Shown one piece after another: positions 47,554-57,869 of a stretch of 64,000 nt of DNA (its first letter is position 1; each line of letters starts with the position of its first letter). The stretch lies in contig OY751494.1 of the NCBI GenBank assembly GCA_963565915.1, positions 3,720,001 to 3,784,000 on the forward strand, read 5' to 3'. The notes under the pieces are model-generated. The model worked only from the letters and a program-made list of their open reading frames with translations, was not told the origin of the DNA and ran no database searches. The translations under genes and the position numbers were made by a program. Origin of the DNA: Entoloma clypeatum. Lineage: Eukaryota > Basidiomycota > Agaricomycetes > Agaricales > Entolomataceae.

Positions 47554-47866
47554 CCAATATCGTGATCTGGTTTAGCTATCGACCTCCTTGTATGGTTTAT
47601 AAGATTCCGAACAATAAGAGACACACAGGCTGCAACGGAATATCTCCGCCGTCTTTCCAGAGGCGGCGAGAGAGTCGGTGAGTCGGGGAAGTGCAATCAA
47701 ATAACCGCAAATTTGATTGAGATTCGAGGCCTTCTGATCGTGACTATGAGTTGCATGGTTTAGGCGTTTCTACGTACTGCGATCGTCCACTATCGCTGGC
47801 GTGAGTCCAATGTCCTTGGTCGTCTCCGCTACTCACTCTGGTACTCTAGGTCCGCTGGAACACGCC
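47554..47866. promoter_or_regulatory. divergent promoter, CNH and MYND genes, with a likely 5'-leader intron
   Basis: 313 bases between starts. 47801-47849 has a consensus donor (gtgagt), a branch-like ctcac and an acceptor (ctctag), so the MYND transcript probably has a 49-nt intron in its leader. Confidence 0.5.
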
Positions 47867-49057
47867 ATGCCGGAGTGCCACCTTTGCGATTGGTGTGAGG
47901 AAGAGCGTCCTGCAGACAAACGATGCTCTGGTTGTTCACGCGTCTGGTATTGCTCCAAAAAATGCCAGGAAGGCCACTGGCCAAGTCACATATTCAACTG
48001 CAACCCTCGCAAACCCATTTCAACAGCCTATTATCTTGCACGAGCAGCTCGGAGGGATATGATTCCTGACCATGCCCAGACCTTGACGGATTACGGATTC
48101 GACAGGGCATCCGCCACCGAAGCCACACGCAAGCTTTTCGGTCTATACCAAGGCTTGTTAGTTTACCTTGACATCAAGCCTCGAGAACTCCACAAGTGGA
48201 GGAAATCTGGGATACTGATACAACAAATCAAGGCGGTTTATGAACAAGTGCCTTTACAATCACGAGGTGCTTATTACCCTTGGTTCCTTCAGAACGAATG
48301 GGTTCTGGACGATACCTTGCCTTCCCCGGTCGACCTAGAAACAATCATAGCAGATGCTAGGAAGCAAGCCTGGGCTTCCACGGGCGGCTCTCCAAAGGAC
48401 TCTGTTGCGCATATCACAGCCAAAGCATCATCCTGGCCGCGTAACAAGAGGGCATGCTTCAATCTTTACACTTCTCTCTCCATCCATGACTGTCATCCCT
48501 GCCCTCGTCAGGAAGAATGGCTTACTTTCGGCTTCTGTGCTGCCCGAGACGTAATTGAAGAGAGCAGAGTGGCAGCGCTGTACCATTCATTGATGAGGAT
48601 ATGCACTTTCAATGACTTCCTCTCAGCTTTCGATACCTCGTCACTCGTCGCGCTCATGCAGTCCAAAGGATTGCGAAACGGACTCTTTGAGGACCTCATC
48701 TTCGCCCGTTGGTCTGACCTCGAGGACGTACTCAGCGGAACCTCCAGCTCTATGATGAAATCGGTCTGGAACCTCAAGCAGTTCGTCATGGCAAACGGTG
48801 CTGTCGAGTTGATTCCAGCTATCCAGGTCGATTACGGTTTTATGAACTGCAAAGACGAGACAGAGTTTTCAGATCTGACAGCTCTATACAGGGGCATATT
48901 GGAGAAGGAAAGCGTGAATCCAATCGATCTTCACCATGCCGCCATTCAAGGACAGCTGTTTGAATTTGCTAAAGCCAATCCCTTAAGCTTTTTTGCAAAG
49001 AATAAGAAAAAATTCAGGCGTTTGTTGAAGAATCCGTATCCTCTTGCAGAATGCTGA
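47867..49057 (+). CDS. MYND zinc-finger protein
   Basis: Single-exon coding region. The start MPECHLCDWCEEERPADKRC leads into a complete MYND finger (C-x2-C then CSGCSRVWYCSKKCQEGHWPS and HIFNC), a protein-interaction module. The remaining 340 residues are alpha-helical-looking with no SET domain, so it is not an Smyd-type methyltransferase. Basidiomycete genomes carry many such stand-alone MYND proteins. An in-frame ATG at 47810 would add 19 residues, but it lies inside a consensus intron, so I prefer 47867. Partner and pathway are unknown. Confidence 0.8.
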   Translation: MPECHLCDWCEEERPADKRCSGCSRVWYCSKKCQEGHWPSHIFNCNPRKPISTAYYLARAARRDMIPDHAQTLTDYGFDRASATEATRKLFGLYQGLLVYLDIKPRELHKWRKSGILIQQIKAVYEQVPLQSRGAYYPWFLQNEWVLDDTLPSPVDLETIIADARKQAWASTGGSPKDSVAHITAKASSWPRNKRACFNLYTSLSIHDCHPCPRQEEWLTFGFCAARDVIEESRVAALYHSLMRICTFNDFLSAFDTSSLVALMQSKGLRNGLFEDLIFARWSDLEDVLSGTSSSMMKSVWNLKQFVMANGAVELIPAIQVDYGFMNCKDETEFSDLTALYRGILEKESVNPIDLHHAAIQGQLFEFAKANPLSFFAKNKKKFRRLLKNPYPLAEC

Positions 49058-49399
49058 TGTATCTCTTCTCCACCCTCGGCTTACTGTCCTTGTGTTAGAT
49101 GGATCATGTCTGTGTCATTTTGACCCGAAGCTACGGCATTGTCGTCGGGCCTGCAGATTTCGTTACACTGTAGAGTGAACTACTATACTGTCGCGCCTTG
49201 TATTGTTCTGAAAAATGTCGGTATCTCGATTGGCCCTTCGACTGCAATCTCCTCACCTAACCATCCCGTCATCTTTTACTATACGTGCGGTGGTAGAGAC
49301 GATCCCAAGACTTTGAAGGAATGTGATACGTAGCAATCAATTGTGACGTGATGTAAATTTCAATCAACCTCACTCTGTTCTCTATCAGCCGCTCTAGCG
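49058..49399. other. spacer upstream of SPT3
   Basis: 342 bases, no gene. A short open frame (49139-49333) has no family resemblance. Terminator of the MYND gene and promoter of SPT3 are expected here. Confidence 0.35.
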
Positions 49400-50733
49400 A
49401 TGGCCACTATGAAGAGAGCTGCAGCGGACCCCGCCCTCAGCAGTCGAGATTATAAGTATACTCAGGAGATATCACAAATGGTGCAACATGTTTTTCAGCT
49501 CTTTTGAAACAGTCATTCTTACTCCAGGATGCAGATGTTCGTCTTCGGGGAAGTCCAAGACCCCAATCCAGAGACCGTTAACCTCGTCGAAGATATCGTT
49601 CGAAGTCAGCTCACGGAACTCGTGATTAATCATATATTAACTTTGGTGGCATTGAGGAACTGATGGTAGATGAACACCAGATCGTCCAGGCGCGTGCCCT
49701 TGCGACTCGCCGTGGGGCACGATACCTCTCTGCAGAGGATCTCATATTTCTAATAAGGCACGACAGAGGAAAGGTCAATCGACTGCGGACATATTTGTCC
49801 TGGAAAGATGTTCGGAAGCACGCAAAGGATTCTGGCGGAGATGGAGGCGGCGGTGTTGAAGTGGAGGCATTGGAGGATGGCGCAGACGGTTCGTCGTCCA
49901 TCTTACTTTCATGTCTATCGTTGAACTCTCATCTTGTCTTCAGATAAGCTGACGGCTAAGGCCCAAAAGATCACCATCAAACTTCCTTGGGAAATAACCA
50001 CCATTTATTCCGAGGTTCTTAGGCAGAATGGACACCAATCTGACGATGAAGAAGACGAAGACGATATCGAGGCGCACGAAGCATCCATTCAACGACTGAA
50101 GGTGATGTACCCCAAAGTCAGTTCTCTCCAGCTAGTGCTTACCATTGCTCAGGAAGCCGATGATGCCACGAGACAAATGACAAGAGAAGAATATCAACAT
50201 TACTCGGATTGCAGACAGGCATCCTTCACGTACCGGAAAGGTACCGTCCGTCCTCTGACTCCTGTTTGCTCTGTGACGAGCCTGCCACCTCAGCCAAACG
50301 GTTCAGGGAATTTCTCAATCTGCCAGCTCACCTGGATCTCAAAGCTAATGACGACACCGTGGATATCGTGGGGTTCTTAGCCTTTGAGATGGTCCGTTCT
50401 CTTACACTCGCAGGTCTATCTGTCAAGAAATCGCTTGAAGAGGCATTTTTGCGAGATGACTACGCCTCCCCGGTTCAAGGAAAGAGAAAAACTCTCGGTC
50501 TCGGTGGGCCCGCAGAGAAGCGGAGGAGAGAAGAGTCGCCTGACAACGAAACTGAGTATGCGCTTCCTGTCAATACATTATTCTTGCCACCTCCAGAAGC
50601 CAGGACCGCATTGCGGCCAGAACACATCCAGGATGCCTTTTCGAGAATGCAAAATGATTGGTCTCACAACCGCTCTGCCGGAATGCATAATTGGCGAGGA
50701 GGTCTCGTACGGACTCGCATCAGCCTTATTTAG
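49400..50733 (+). CDS. SPT3: SAGA complex subunit Spt3
   Basis: Histone-fold subunit of SAGA that presents TBP to promoters. ATG (gcgATGG) gives [15 protein letters not shown], then [11 protein letters not shown] joined over an intron to [20 protein letters not shown]. The first histone fold continues with [39 protein letters not shown] and KDVRKHAKD. The second lies in the C-terminal half, with [20 protein letters not shown] and [20 protein letters not shown]. The acidic insert [14 protein letters not shown] is intermediate and the tail ends [12 protein letters not shown]. Acceptor choice at the first intron (gatgcag rather than ctccag) is set by the conserved QMMFVFGE. Confidence 0.92.
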
Positions 50734-50853
50734 TGTTTTCTCCTGGCCAATACTTATACCCTCCTTCGTTTGTATATTACGAGAATGCCTGTATCTTGCT
50801 ATTTGTAGCGTTGTTGTACAAAATACTAATACATTTGTTGATTGTAATACTTT

Positions 50854-52479
50854 CTAAAACAACATGGATGCAGCCAAATCAATGTTTCCGCCAGCAGCAT
50901 CAAGAGTGCTCATAGCTTGTTCTCTGCTTGCGCCAAGGTCCATCAAGAGACGGATATTTGTTTCCGAATGTCGATTTGTTGTCGGCGCAGGGGATCGGGA
51001 TGCTGCTCCAGATCGCCCTCCAGCTGCAGGCTGTCCTCCAAGGGCTCGCCCACCCCCAGGGAAAGGTGTCGATGTGGGGGGATTTGATGATGATTGGTTG
51101 GGAGGAAGCGAGGAAGTGGTCGCTAATTGTTCCGCCGCAGCGAGCTCCGGAGGTTCTCGAGCTTTGTCTGGGAGTTCGTGTTCAGAAAGGAAGCTAACTT
51201 CACGCCCCTTGATACGGAGGCAATTTTTCTCGAGGTCAATGCATGCCTGGTGTGCCTTTAGCATGTCCAGACCAAAAAGAAGGTCGACATCGCGTCCCTA
51301 CGCAGAGCTTGTCATTTCGGATGTGCTCAATGGGTGCCTAACTGACCTCCATGATGGTGAATGAACACGGGAGATGCAAGTCCGACAGTTTCATCTGAGC
51401 ACTGTGAACCCTTCCCAGAATTTTCGCGGTACCAACACCGCGGGCAATCCCAGAAAACCTCTTATCAACCAGCCGCATGATTCTTTATAATTCAGAGCTC
51501 GTGGGTTTTCTTTGACGAAAAATGCGGGAGTCACTTACCCACACGCCTCTGCACATTCCGGGCTCACTGGGAATTTCGTATGAGCCGGGACAACGGGCGG
51601 TTTACGAGTGACCTACTGATCGTTTGTTGGGCCCCACTATCGACGAAAGCTTTGACCTGCCTTGAATTGACTTCTACAGGTATACTACGCGCGTCTCGTT
51701 AGCATGGAACACCGACAGGCAAGGGTAAGGAACTTACTATAGCATAGTAACCCTCCCAAAGAACTCGGGCGAATATTCTAATGCGTGTTCCATGTTCTCT
51801 ATGACAGCCTGTTGCCGTATCGCCTCTTCTATCTTCTGTTGGGCGTCAATGTTATAGGGATCGGCATTGAGAACTTCAATTTCGCGCTGGTGCGCCAGCT
51901 GCGCTTGGTATTGCCTCTCTCGGGTCTGGCGCAGAAGCTCGGCGAAACGTTGAGGATTAGATTGTGCAGCCGCGGCGAGCTCTGGTTGAGTCTGTCAAAT
52001 CACTGGTATGTCAGGTGGCGAAACATTGGAAGGGAGGACGAACTCACCTCGTGGAGCTGCCGCATGAGGATTGGATCCCCAAGAAGCTGCAAGCGCATCA
52101 TCTCTGCATCTTGCTCGATCGATCTGTTCAAAGAGCCACACTTGTCTGCCTGATAGGAGGAGCAAGTCTGGGATGAGATATTCACCTCCCTGCTGGATTT
52201 GTGACTTTCCGCCTGAGAAGGAGTATCACCTTGTCACCCTGTAGCCCTAGTTGGGCCATCGTCGCATTTACATCTGTGAGCTCGCGTGATTGGTAGTGGA
52301 TGCTTTGTTCTGCGACTGGCACACCGGACTGGCGCGGTTACATGACACAGAGCATTTGGATCGATGGGGGGGACTCGTACTTCTGCTTCGAGCAAAGCCA
52401 TCACGTTCTCTAGCTCCATACCAGGATCAATTTCAACCATGAAGGTTTCCCCGATATCTGTTAAGAATGTCAACTCCAT
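50854..52479 (-). CDS. DDI1: ubiquitin receptor and aspartic protease Ddi1
   Basis: Shuttle factor linking ubiquitinated clients to the proteasome, with a retroviral-type protease fold. The order is UBL ([20 protein letters not shown], then after an intron [17 protein letters not shown] and DKVILLLRR), HDD region ([20 protein letters not shown]), protease core with the catalytic DSGA (51630-51641 on the minus strand) followed by [25 protein letters not shown], and a C-terminal UBA ([19 protein letters not shown], ending IDLAASMLF). All three domains are present and the active-site Asp is intact, so it is likely active. It converges on SPT3 with 120 bp between stops. Confidence 0.93.
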
Positions 52480-52734
52480 ACCCGACTCGATGGAATGGAT
52501 GTGAGAATGGTGGAATCGTCTCAGGAATGACTACAAGATATTTCGGAGGTGAAAGTGGTGATGTTGTGGTCCCCTTTCAATAGTCGTCGTCGGAGCCACT
52601 GTGGGACCAAGGTGATGTGTGTAGGACAACGTAAAAATAGCATGGCTTTCGAGCTACACATATATGGAGTACGCGGTACTGCGCAACGGCAAGTGGAAAT
52701 ATGGTATGAATACAGAATCTCCTTCAAGAGCGGC

Positions 52735-54085
52735 CTAACATGCGACTCCGGGTGAATTGGGAACTGGAGCCGAAATGGACTGGACGTTGGATGATGAAAT
52801 AAATGAGGGACTCACAGGCGTGAACCATGGCCGCGGATGTTCGAAAGGAGGGCGCTTTCTAACGCTGACGCAGACAAACTTGCGTCTAATTGAATGAAGA
52901 GTTGTCAGAGAAAAGAAGGATTGGACGCAACACTGTGAGTTACCACTGAGGTCACTAAAGCTAGATGCCTCTGAACCTTGACTGCTACTCTGCGCACTCA
53001 AGCTTCGATCGGCAAGGGGGCGATATCGTTGGCCCAGTGCAGTTCGCTGGGAAACAGTGGGCGGGCTGGTAGATTTGCCATATGACATACGCCGAGTAAG
53101 CGGGGGCCGAGATTGCGTTTCTGGTGGTGAAGGGATATCCGGAATGGAACCCTGTGGAGAACTTGCACTGGATACACTCTGACTGGTGCTCCGGCTGGAG
53201 AGCGTATCTTGTCCCTCGTTGCCTATCATCGACATTTGTAGCTCGGGTTCTGCCCTGCCGCGTTCTGCAAGTTTCCCCTTGTTCCTCGGTCGTACCGAAC
53301 TGACGAGTCCCAGTGCGTCGTTCGTCATCATGATCTGGAGTTGCTGTAATTTCCGATCCAGTAGTTCTTGCTCTTCAGCCGCCCTCTCCGCATCCTCCTC
53401 GTTCCTCAGTGCTTCGTCGTCAGAGTCCGTGTCTTCCTGTGAGGAAGGGGAAGTGGGGCGAAGCGGTGCAAACGACTTCCTTGTCAAAGTGGACGACGAG
53501 ATCGCCTTCTTTGGGCGGCGAGGAGAATTTCTATTGAGGGAATTGAGACGTGCGCGTACCCCAAGAGGAGTTAGAGGACGACCGGAAGTGGTGGAATGGG
53601 AGCTGTTCAACAGGTTACTTGCACTCCTGTCTTTCGGGAATGGTTTGCTCGGAATGTGGGCGACATCGAATGGCCTCCAGGAAGGCTGACTTCCTGAAGG
53701 GCTCAGAGCACCTTGAATATCTTTCAGACCGCGGAGTTCTTCCTCAAATCGCGCATTGACTCGATACAATAGGTAGGGAAGCGGGACATCCAGATGAGCA
53801 GAAAGTGCTTTCCCTGTTTTTGAGTGCATATATGAATCATATCGGTACAACCACTTGACACTCACAATCAGCGCCTCCGCTGTCGGTTGAGCGGGAACGT
53901 TCAATCACTTTCCATAAGATGTCTGCTTTCTCTGCGTTCCATTCTATCTGGAGTCAATGCCAAAGTTCTTACCACTTCCATTTCTCTGATTTACCTACTG
54001 GAGGAGGGTCTGTAAGAGGATTTTCAGGACGATTCCACGGTAATCGGACTACAACACGGATGGTAGGTGCAATGGTTGTCGGCAT
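52735..54085 (-). CDS. ATG29: autophagy-related protein Atg29
   Basis: Scaffold subunit of the Atg17-Atg29-Atg31-type complex that starts phagophore assembly under starvation. ATG 54085 reads MPTTIAPTIRVVVRLPWNRP, then NPLTDPPP. The second exon reads IEWNAEKADILWKVIERSRS with TDSGGAD, and the third begins WKALSAHLDVPLPYLLYRVN followed by FEEELRGLKD. This is the conserved Atg29 N-terminal domain; two introns (donors gtaggt and gtgagt) sit within it. The rest is disordered, with a Glu/Asp-rich coiled segment (DAERAAEEQELLDRKLQQL), a Ser-rich region and a conserved C-terminal ASLSASALESALLSNIRGHG. The end is uncertain: a TGA at 52812 if the last gtgagt is not spliced, or 52735 if it is. Starts only 33 bp from YIH1. 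Confidence 0.85.
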
Positions 54086-54118
54086 AAAGGGGCGTGACAC
54101 CGTAGGTTACATACGAAA
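54086..54118. promoter_or_regulatory. 33-bp spacer between divergent ATG29 and YIH1 start codons
   Basis: Both start codons are fixed by conserved N-termini. 33 bp cannot hold two separate promoters and leaders, so transcripts must overlap or each promoter lies within the other gene. Confidence 0.6.
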
Positions 54119-55385
54119 ATGCTTTCACCAACCAATGCCGGCAACGATTTGGCTGCACTTGTTGCCGAACTATCTCAAAGACCAGATAAGGAGCAAGTAG
54201 CATCTGAGATAGAGGGTGAGTTGATCATTGTATTGGGGACTAGCTATTGACCAGTGTGCTCGTTCTAATAGTGCTGCAGTCTATCTACGGAGACAACGCC
54301 ATCCGCCTCTGGCATCCGGAGGGTAAACAAGACCGCCCCCACGATATTCAGAAGAAAGACGTCCGATATGAAGCGGAATTAAGGTGAGTTCTCACAAGAC
54401 CTTGCATCGATCTGGAGGGAAGTAAAATTCAGTCTCCTGTCGCCTCACGAGGATATTTCAGTTCGGATCTTGATATCACTACCACCAACATACCCCGTTT
54501 TGGCACCACCCCAGCTGCAACTTCTGTCACGCTACGTTGGGGCTTTCGCGCCTGACGCAAGCCTGTTCGGATCAGTGTTGCGAACGTTTATATCTGTCAA
54601 TGGAGTCGAGTGGACGCCTGACACCGTTTGTGTTTTCGATGGGTTACAGAACGTTTTGGAACGCTGCACATCGTGGTACGAGAACCGGCTTAGCCTGGAG
54701 AAATCTGGCGAGTTGTTGAGGGAGGATGCGAAAGAGCACCCTAATTCTGAGACGCCGCCATCTGAGGCAGAACCTCAGGACGCTGCCCCGATGGCGGCTG
54801 TAATCCATGCTTTGCCAGAAGGGCTGCAAATCTTCACAGCAGAACCGATCACGGACCGGAAAAGCGCATTTGTTGGGCGTGCTTGCCGTATATCCCATCC
54901 GTCCGAGGTAGGTTCACTTTGTCGTTTCATACCAAATGTTGACTCACCCTAGCCAGGTTCCGCAGATCTTATCTCATCTCATGGCGGACCGGCGGATCGC
55001 GCGAGCTGCCCATCCTATCATCAATGCATGGCGATGTCAGGTTGGAAACCTACTTCACCAAGGTTAAGCTCTCTCATATGACTACCAGTGTTGATGATTG
55101 AACGTCGTGAAGATAATGACGATGACGGGGAAACTGCAGCCGGTGGGCGCATTGCCCATCTTCTCCAGATACTGGTGTGTATCTGAAAAGTATCTTGGAC
55201 TACCAATTGAAGGGAAACTTCAGGAGGTCAACAATATCCTGGTCGTTGTGACACGGCACTTTGGAGGGATACATCTAGGCCCAGATCGGTTCAAACATAT
55301 CAATCAGGCTGCACGCAATGCACTTGAATTAGGTGGGTTTTTGGACGGTGAAAGCAAGAAAGTGAACCGAGGGCGGAAGCATTGA
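54119..55385 (+). CDS. YIH1: Yih1/IMPACT, regulator of Gcn2
   Basis: Cytosolic protein that competes with Gcn2 for Gcn1 and so restrains the amino-acid starvation response. Exon 1 encodes MLSPTNAGNDLAALVAELSQ and ends EIE; exon 2 gives VLQSIYGDNAIRLWH, the start of an RWD domain that continues through EDISVRILISLPPTYPVLAP and SVNGVEWTPDTVCVFDG. The ancient C-terminal IMPACT/UPF0029 domain includes SHLMADRRIARAAHPIINAW, DDGETAAGGRIAHLLQIL and VVVTRHFGGIHLGPDRFKHI. The intron before EVNNIL (donor gtgtgt) removes an open stretch that would otherwise read in frame. Length and domain order match the family. Confidence 0.92.
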
Positions 55386-55440
55386 GTTATTAATAGAATG
55401 GATAATGGAATTCTGTGTTTTTGATCACCATCTGACGAGA

Positions 55441-57773
55441 ATGTTGCTCCGTCGCCCGTCATGTGCTTTCACGATACCCACTCAGCTCTTTCCCGCTCGC
55501 CACGCAACAAAACTGTTTCGAATGGCCAGCTCGCAGGCTGCTGTGGTTTGTCCCCATCCTCGGGCTTCACAGATCATCTTAATTTCGATATCTCCGTAGT
55601 TTGGTCTCAATGAACCGTCCTTGATCAAGTTCCAAGGCTTTATCGATGGGAAATGGCTTGACGCGAAGAACGGCCAGAAGATCGTCGTTGCGAGTGAGTT
55701 ACATATGCAGCACGGCCTCCAATTTCGTCGTCGCCCAACACGCGGAATGGGATTCTAGATCCGGCAACTTTGAAAGAACTGGGGACTGTGCCAGACATGG
55801 GCTTAATTGAAACGAAGGAGGCGATAGAAGCTGCTGAGAAGGCATTCCCAGCGTGGAGTATGACCACAGCCAAGGTCCGTTTTGATTACCCCGTCATGTT
55901 CGAACATTCACATATAGCATGCCATCTTTCAGCATCGACATGACCTTCTTCTTAACTTTCACGCTCTCTTGAAGGAGCACCACGACGATTTAGGGCGTCT
56001 TATTGTCAGTTAATTTCATCCCAGTCTATATCTGCTTACCTCGAGTTGCTCGTCACAGACTTTGGAGAATGGAAAGCCTTTGGCAGAAGGCAAAGTAATT
56101 ATCAAAATCATAGGTAGAATCGCAGCTGATCATGATGGGCTCATTTATAGGGAGAAAACGCCTACAGCGCATCTTTCTTGGAGGTGAATTATTTCACATC
56201 TTCCCAAGCCAGCTCATGAACAAACCCCTGCTTCAGTGGTTTGGTAAAGCATTCTGCGTCGTCTCAATTATCAGTTCCCATAACCCATGTCATTCAGCCG
56301 AGGAAGCCGTCAGAACCTACGGAGGTGAGGGATCATTTGTCTCCCTGTATTCATACCCCACTCCATGTTCATCAGAGCACATACCCTCTCCACTTCCGGG
56401 CTCCCGAAATATTGTGATTAAACAACCCATCGGTAAGTATAGTGGGGTGCTAGGCATAAATTAACATTGATACGATGTAACAGGTGTCGTGTATGTCTGT
56501 AGTCCTCCTGGAGGGCGGAATGACTGATAGCATTTAATCTAGGTCTATCCTCACTCCGTGGAATTTCCCCTCCGCAATGATCACTCGAAAGTTGGCAGCA
56601 GCCCTTGCTGCTGGATGTACAGCTGTGATCAAACCAGCTCCAGAAACGCCTTTTTCTGCTCTTGCCCTTGCAGAGGTCAGATTTTTTTCTTTTGAAGTCT
56701 ATTCATGAACTCATCGACTTTCATCCGACATAGCTTGCAAAACGAGCCGGCATCCCTGATGGCGTGATAAATGTCGTTCCAACTATGAAAAACGTTGGTG
56801 AAGTCGGAAGAGAGATGTGCGAAAACAAGATGGTCAAAAAAGTGACATTCACAGGATCAACTCCTGTTGCAAAATTGGTGTATGGAATCGCCGCATCGAC
56901 TCTCAAAAAGTAGGCTTTATGTTGATATCAGATCTCTTCGTTCTCATGCAAAAATGAAATCTGTAGAGTTACAATTGAGGCAGGTGGAAATGCTCCATTT
57001 ATCGTTTTTGACGATGCAAATATTCAAGATGCTGTTAATGGTAGGTTTTTCCTCAGAGTAATACCATCTTTCTTGCAAACATGGCATAGGCGCCATTGCA
57101 TCCAAATTCCGCGGCAGCGGTCAAACGTGCGTGTGTGCAAACAGAATTTTCGTGCAATCTTCCGTGTATGCAGAATTTGCCTCCCGTCTTTCCGAGAAAG
57201 TTGCTGCATTGAAGACTGGCGACGGACTTGACGAGGGCACGTAAGTCATTCCCATCATTACATCCGCTTATCGTCGTTTGTTTGACAGCAGACGATCTCT
57301 CTAGGGAAATCGGACCACTGATTCACGAGCGAGCTGTCGAGAAAGTAACTCGTCACGTTGAGGACGCTGTTGCAAAGGGTGCCCAAGTGCTCGTCGGAGG
57401 CGGAGCTATCCAGGACACGAGAATATTTGCCCCCACGGTCCTCTGCGATGTCCCCGCAGACGCCGCTTTGAACCAGGAGGAGACGTTCGGACCGGTGGCT
57501 GCATTGATAAAGTTCGAAACGGAGGAGGAAGTGATCAAGCTTGCAAACGACACTGACGTTGGTCTTGCGGGCTACTTCTTCTCGCGCGATGTAGGGAGAG
57601 TGTGGAGGGTTGCGGAGAGGCTTCAGGTGGGAATGGTTGGTGCGAATACTGGAGTCGTGAGCCAGGCCCCGATTCCGTTCGGGGGAGTGAAGGAGAGCGG
57701 TCTCGGAAGGGAAGGGGGCCATGGGATTGAAGAGTATATGAACACAAAGTTAATTGTATTTGGTGGGTTGTAA
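55441..57773 (+). CDS. UGA2: succinate-semialdehyde dehydrogenase (ALDH superfamily)
   Basis: Oxidises succinic semialdehyde to succinate with NAD(P), the last step of the GABA shunt. The N-terminus ([20 protein letters not shown]) looks mitochondrial; a second in-frame ATG at 55522 (MASSQAAV) could give a cytosolic form. Family motifs are [85 protein letters not shown] with the catalytic Glu, GQTCVCANR with the catalytic Cys, ETFGP and [20 protein letters not shown]. About ten introns, one pair flanking a 7-nt exon (56484-56490) that supplies the GVV of QPIGVVSILTPW. Substrate assignment rests on the C-terminal signature. Short-chain ALDH relatives remain possible. Confidence 0.88.
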
Positions 57774-57869
57774 CTACATACACCTTCCAAAAATAGGCAT
57801 CAACATGGACCCACAACACCTTGAGTATACCAAGTTGAAACCAACCGTCGACCCTGACCAGAGACAGCT

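Noticed and set aside
53902..53904. ATG29 starting at the long frame's first codon near 53904
   Set aside because: That codon is TTG and lies in an exon read in another frame. Conserved Atg29 sequence continues upstream through two exons to ATG 54085.
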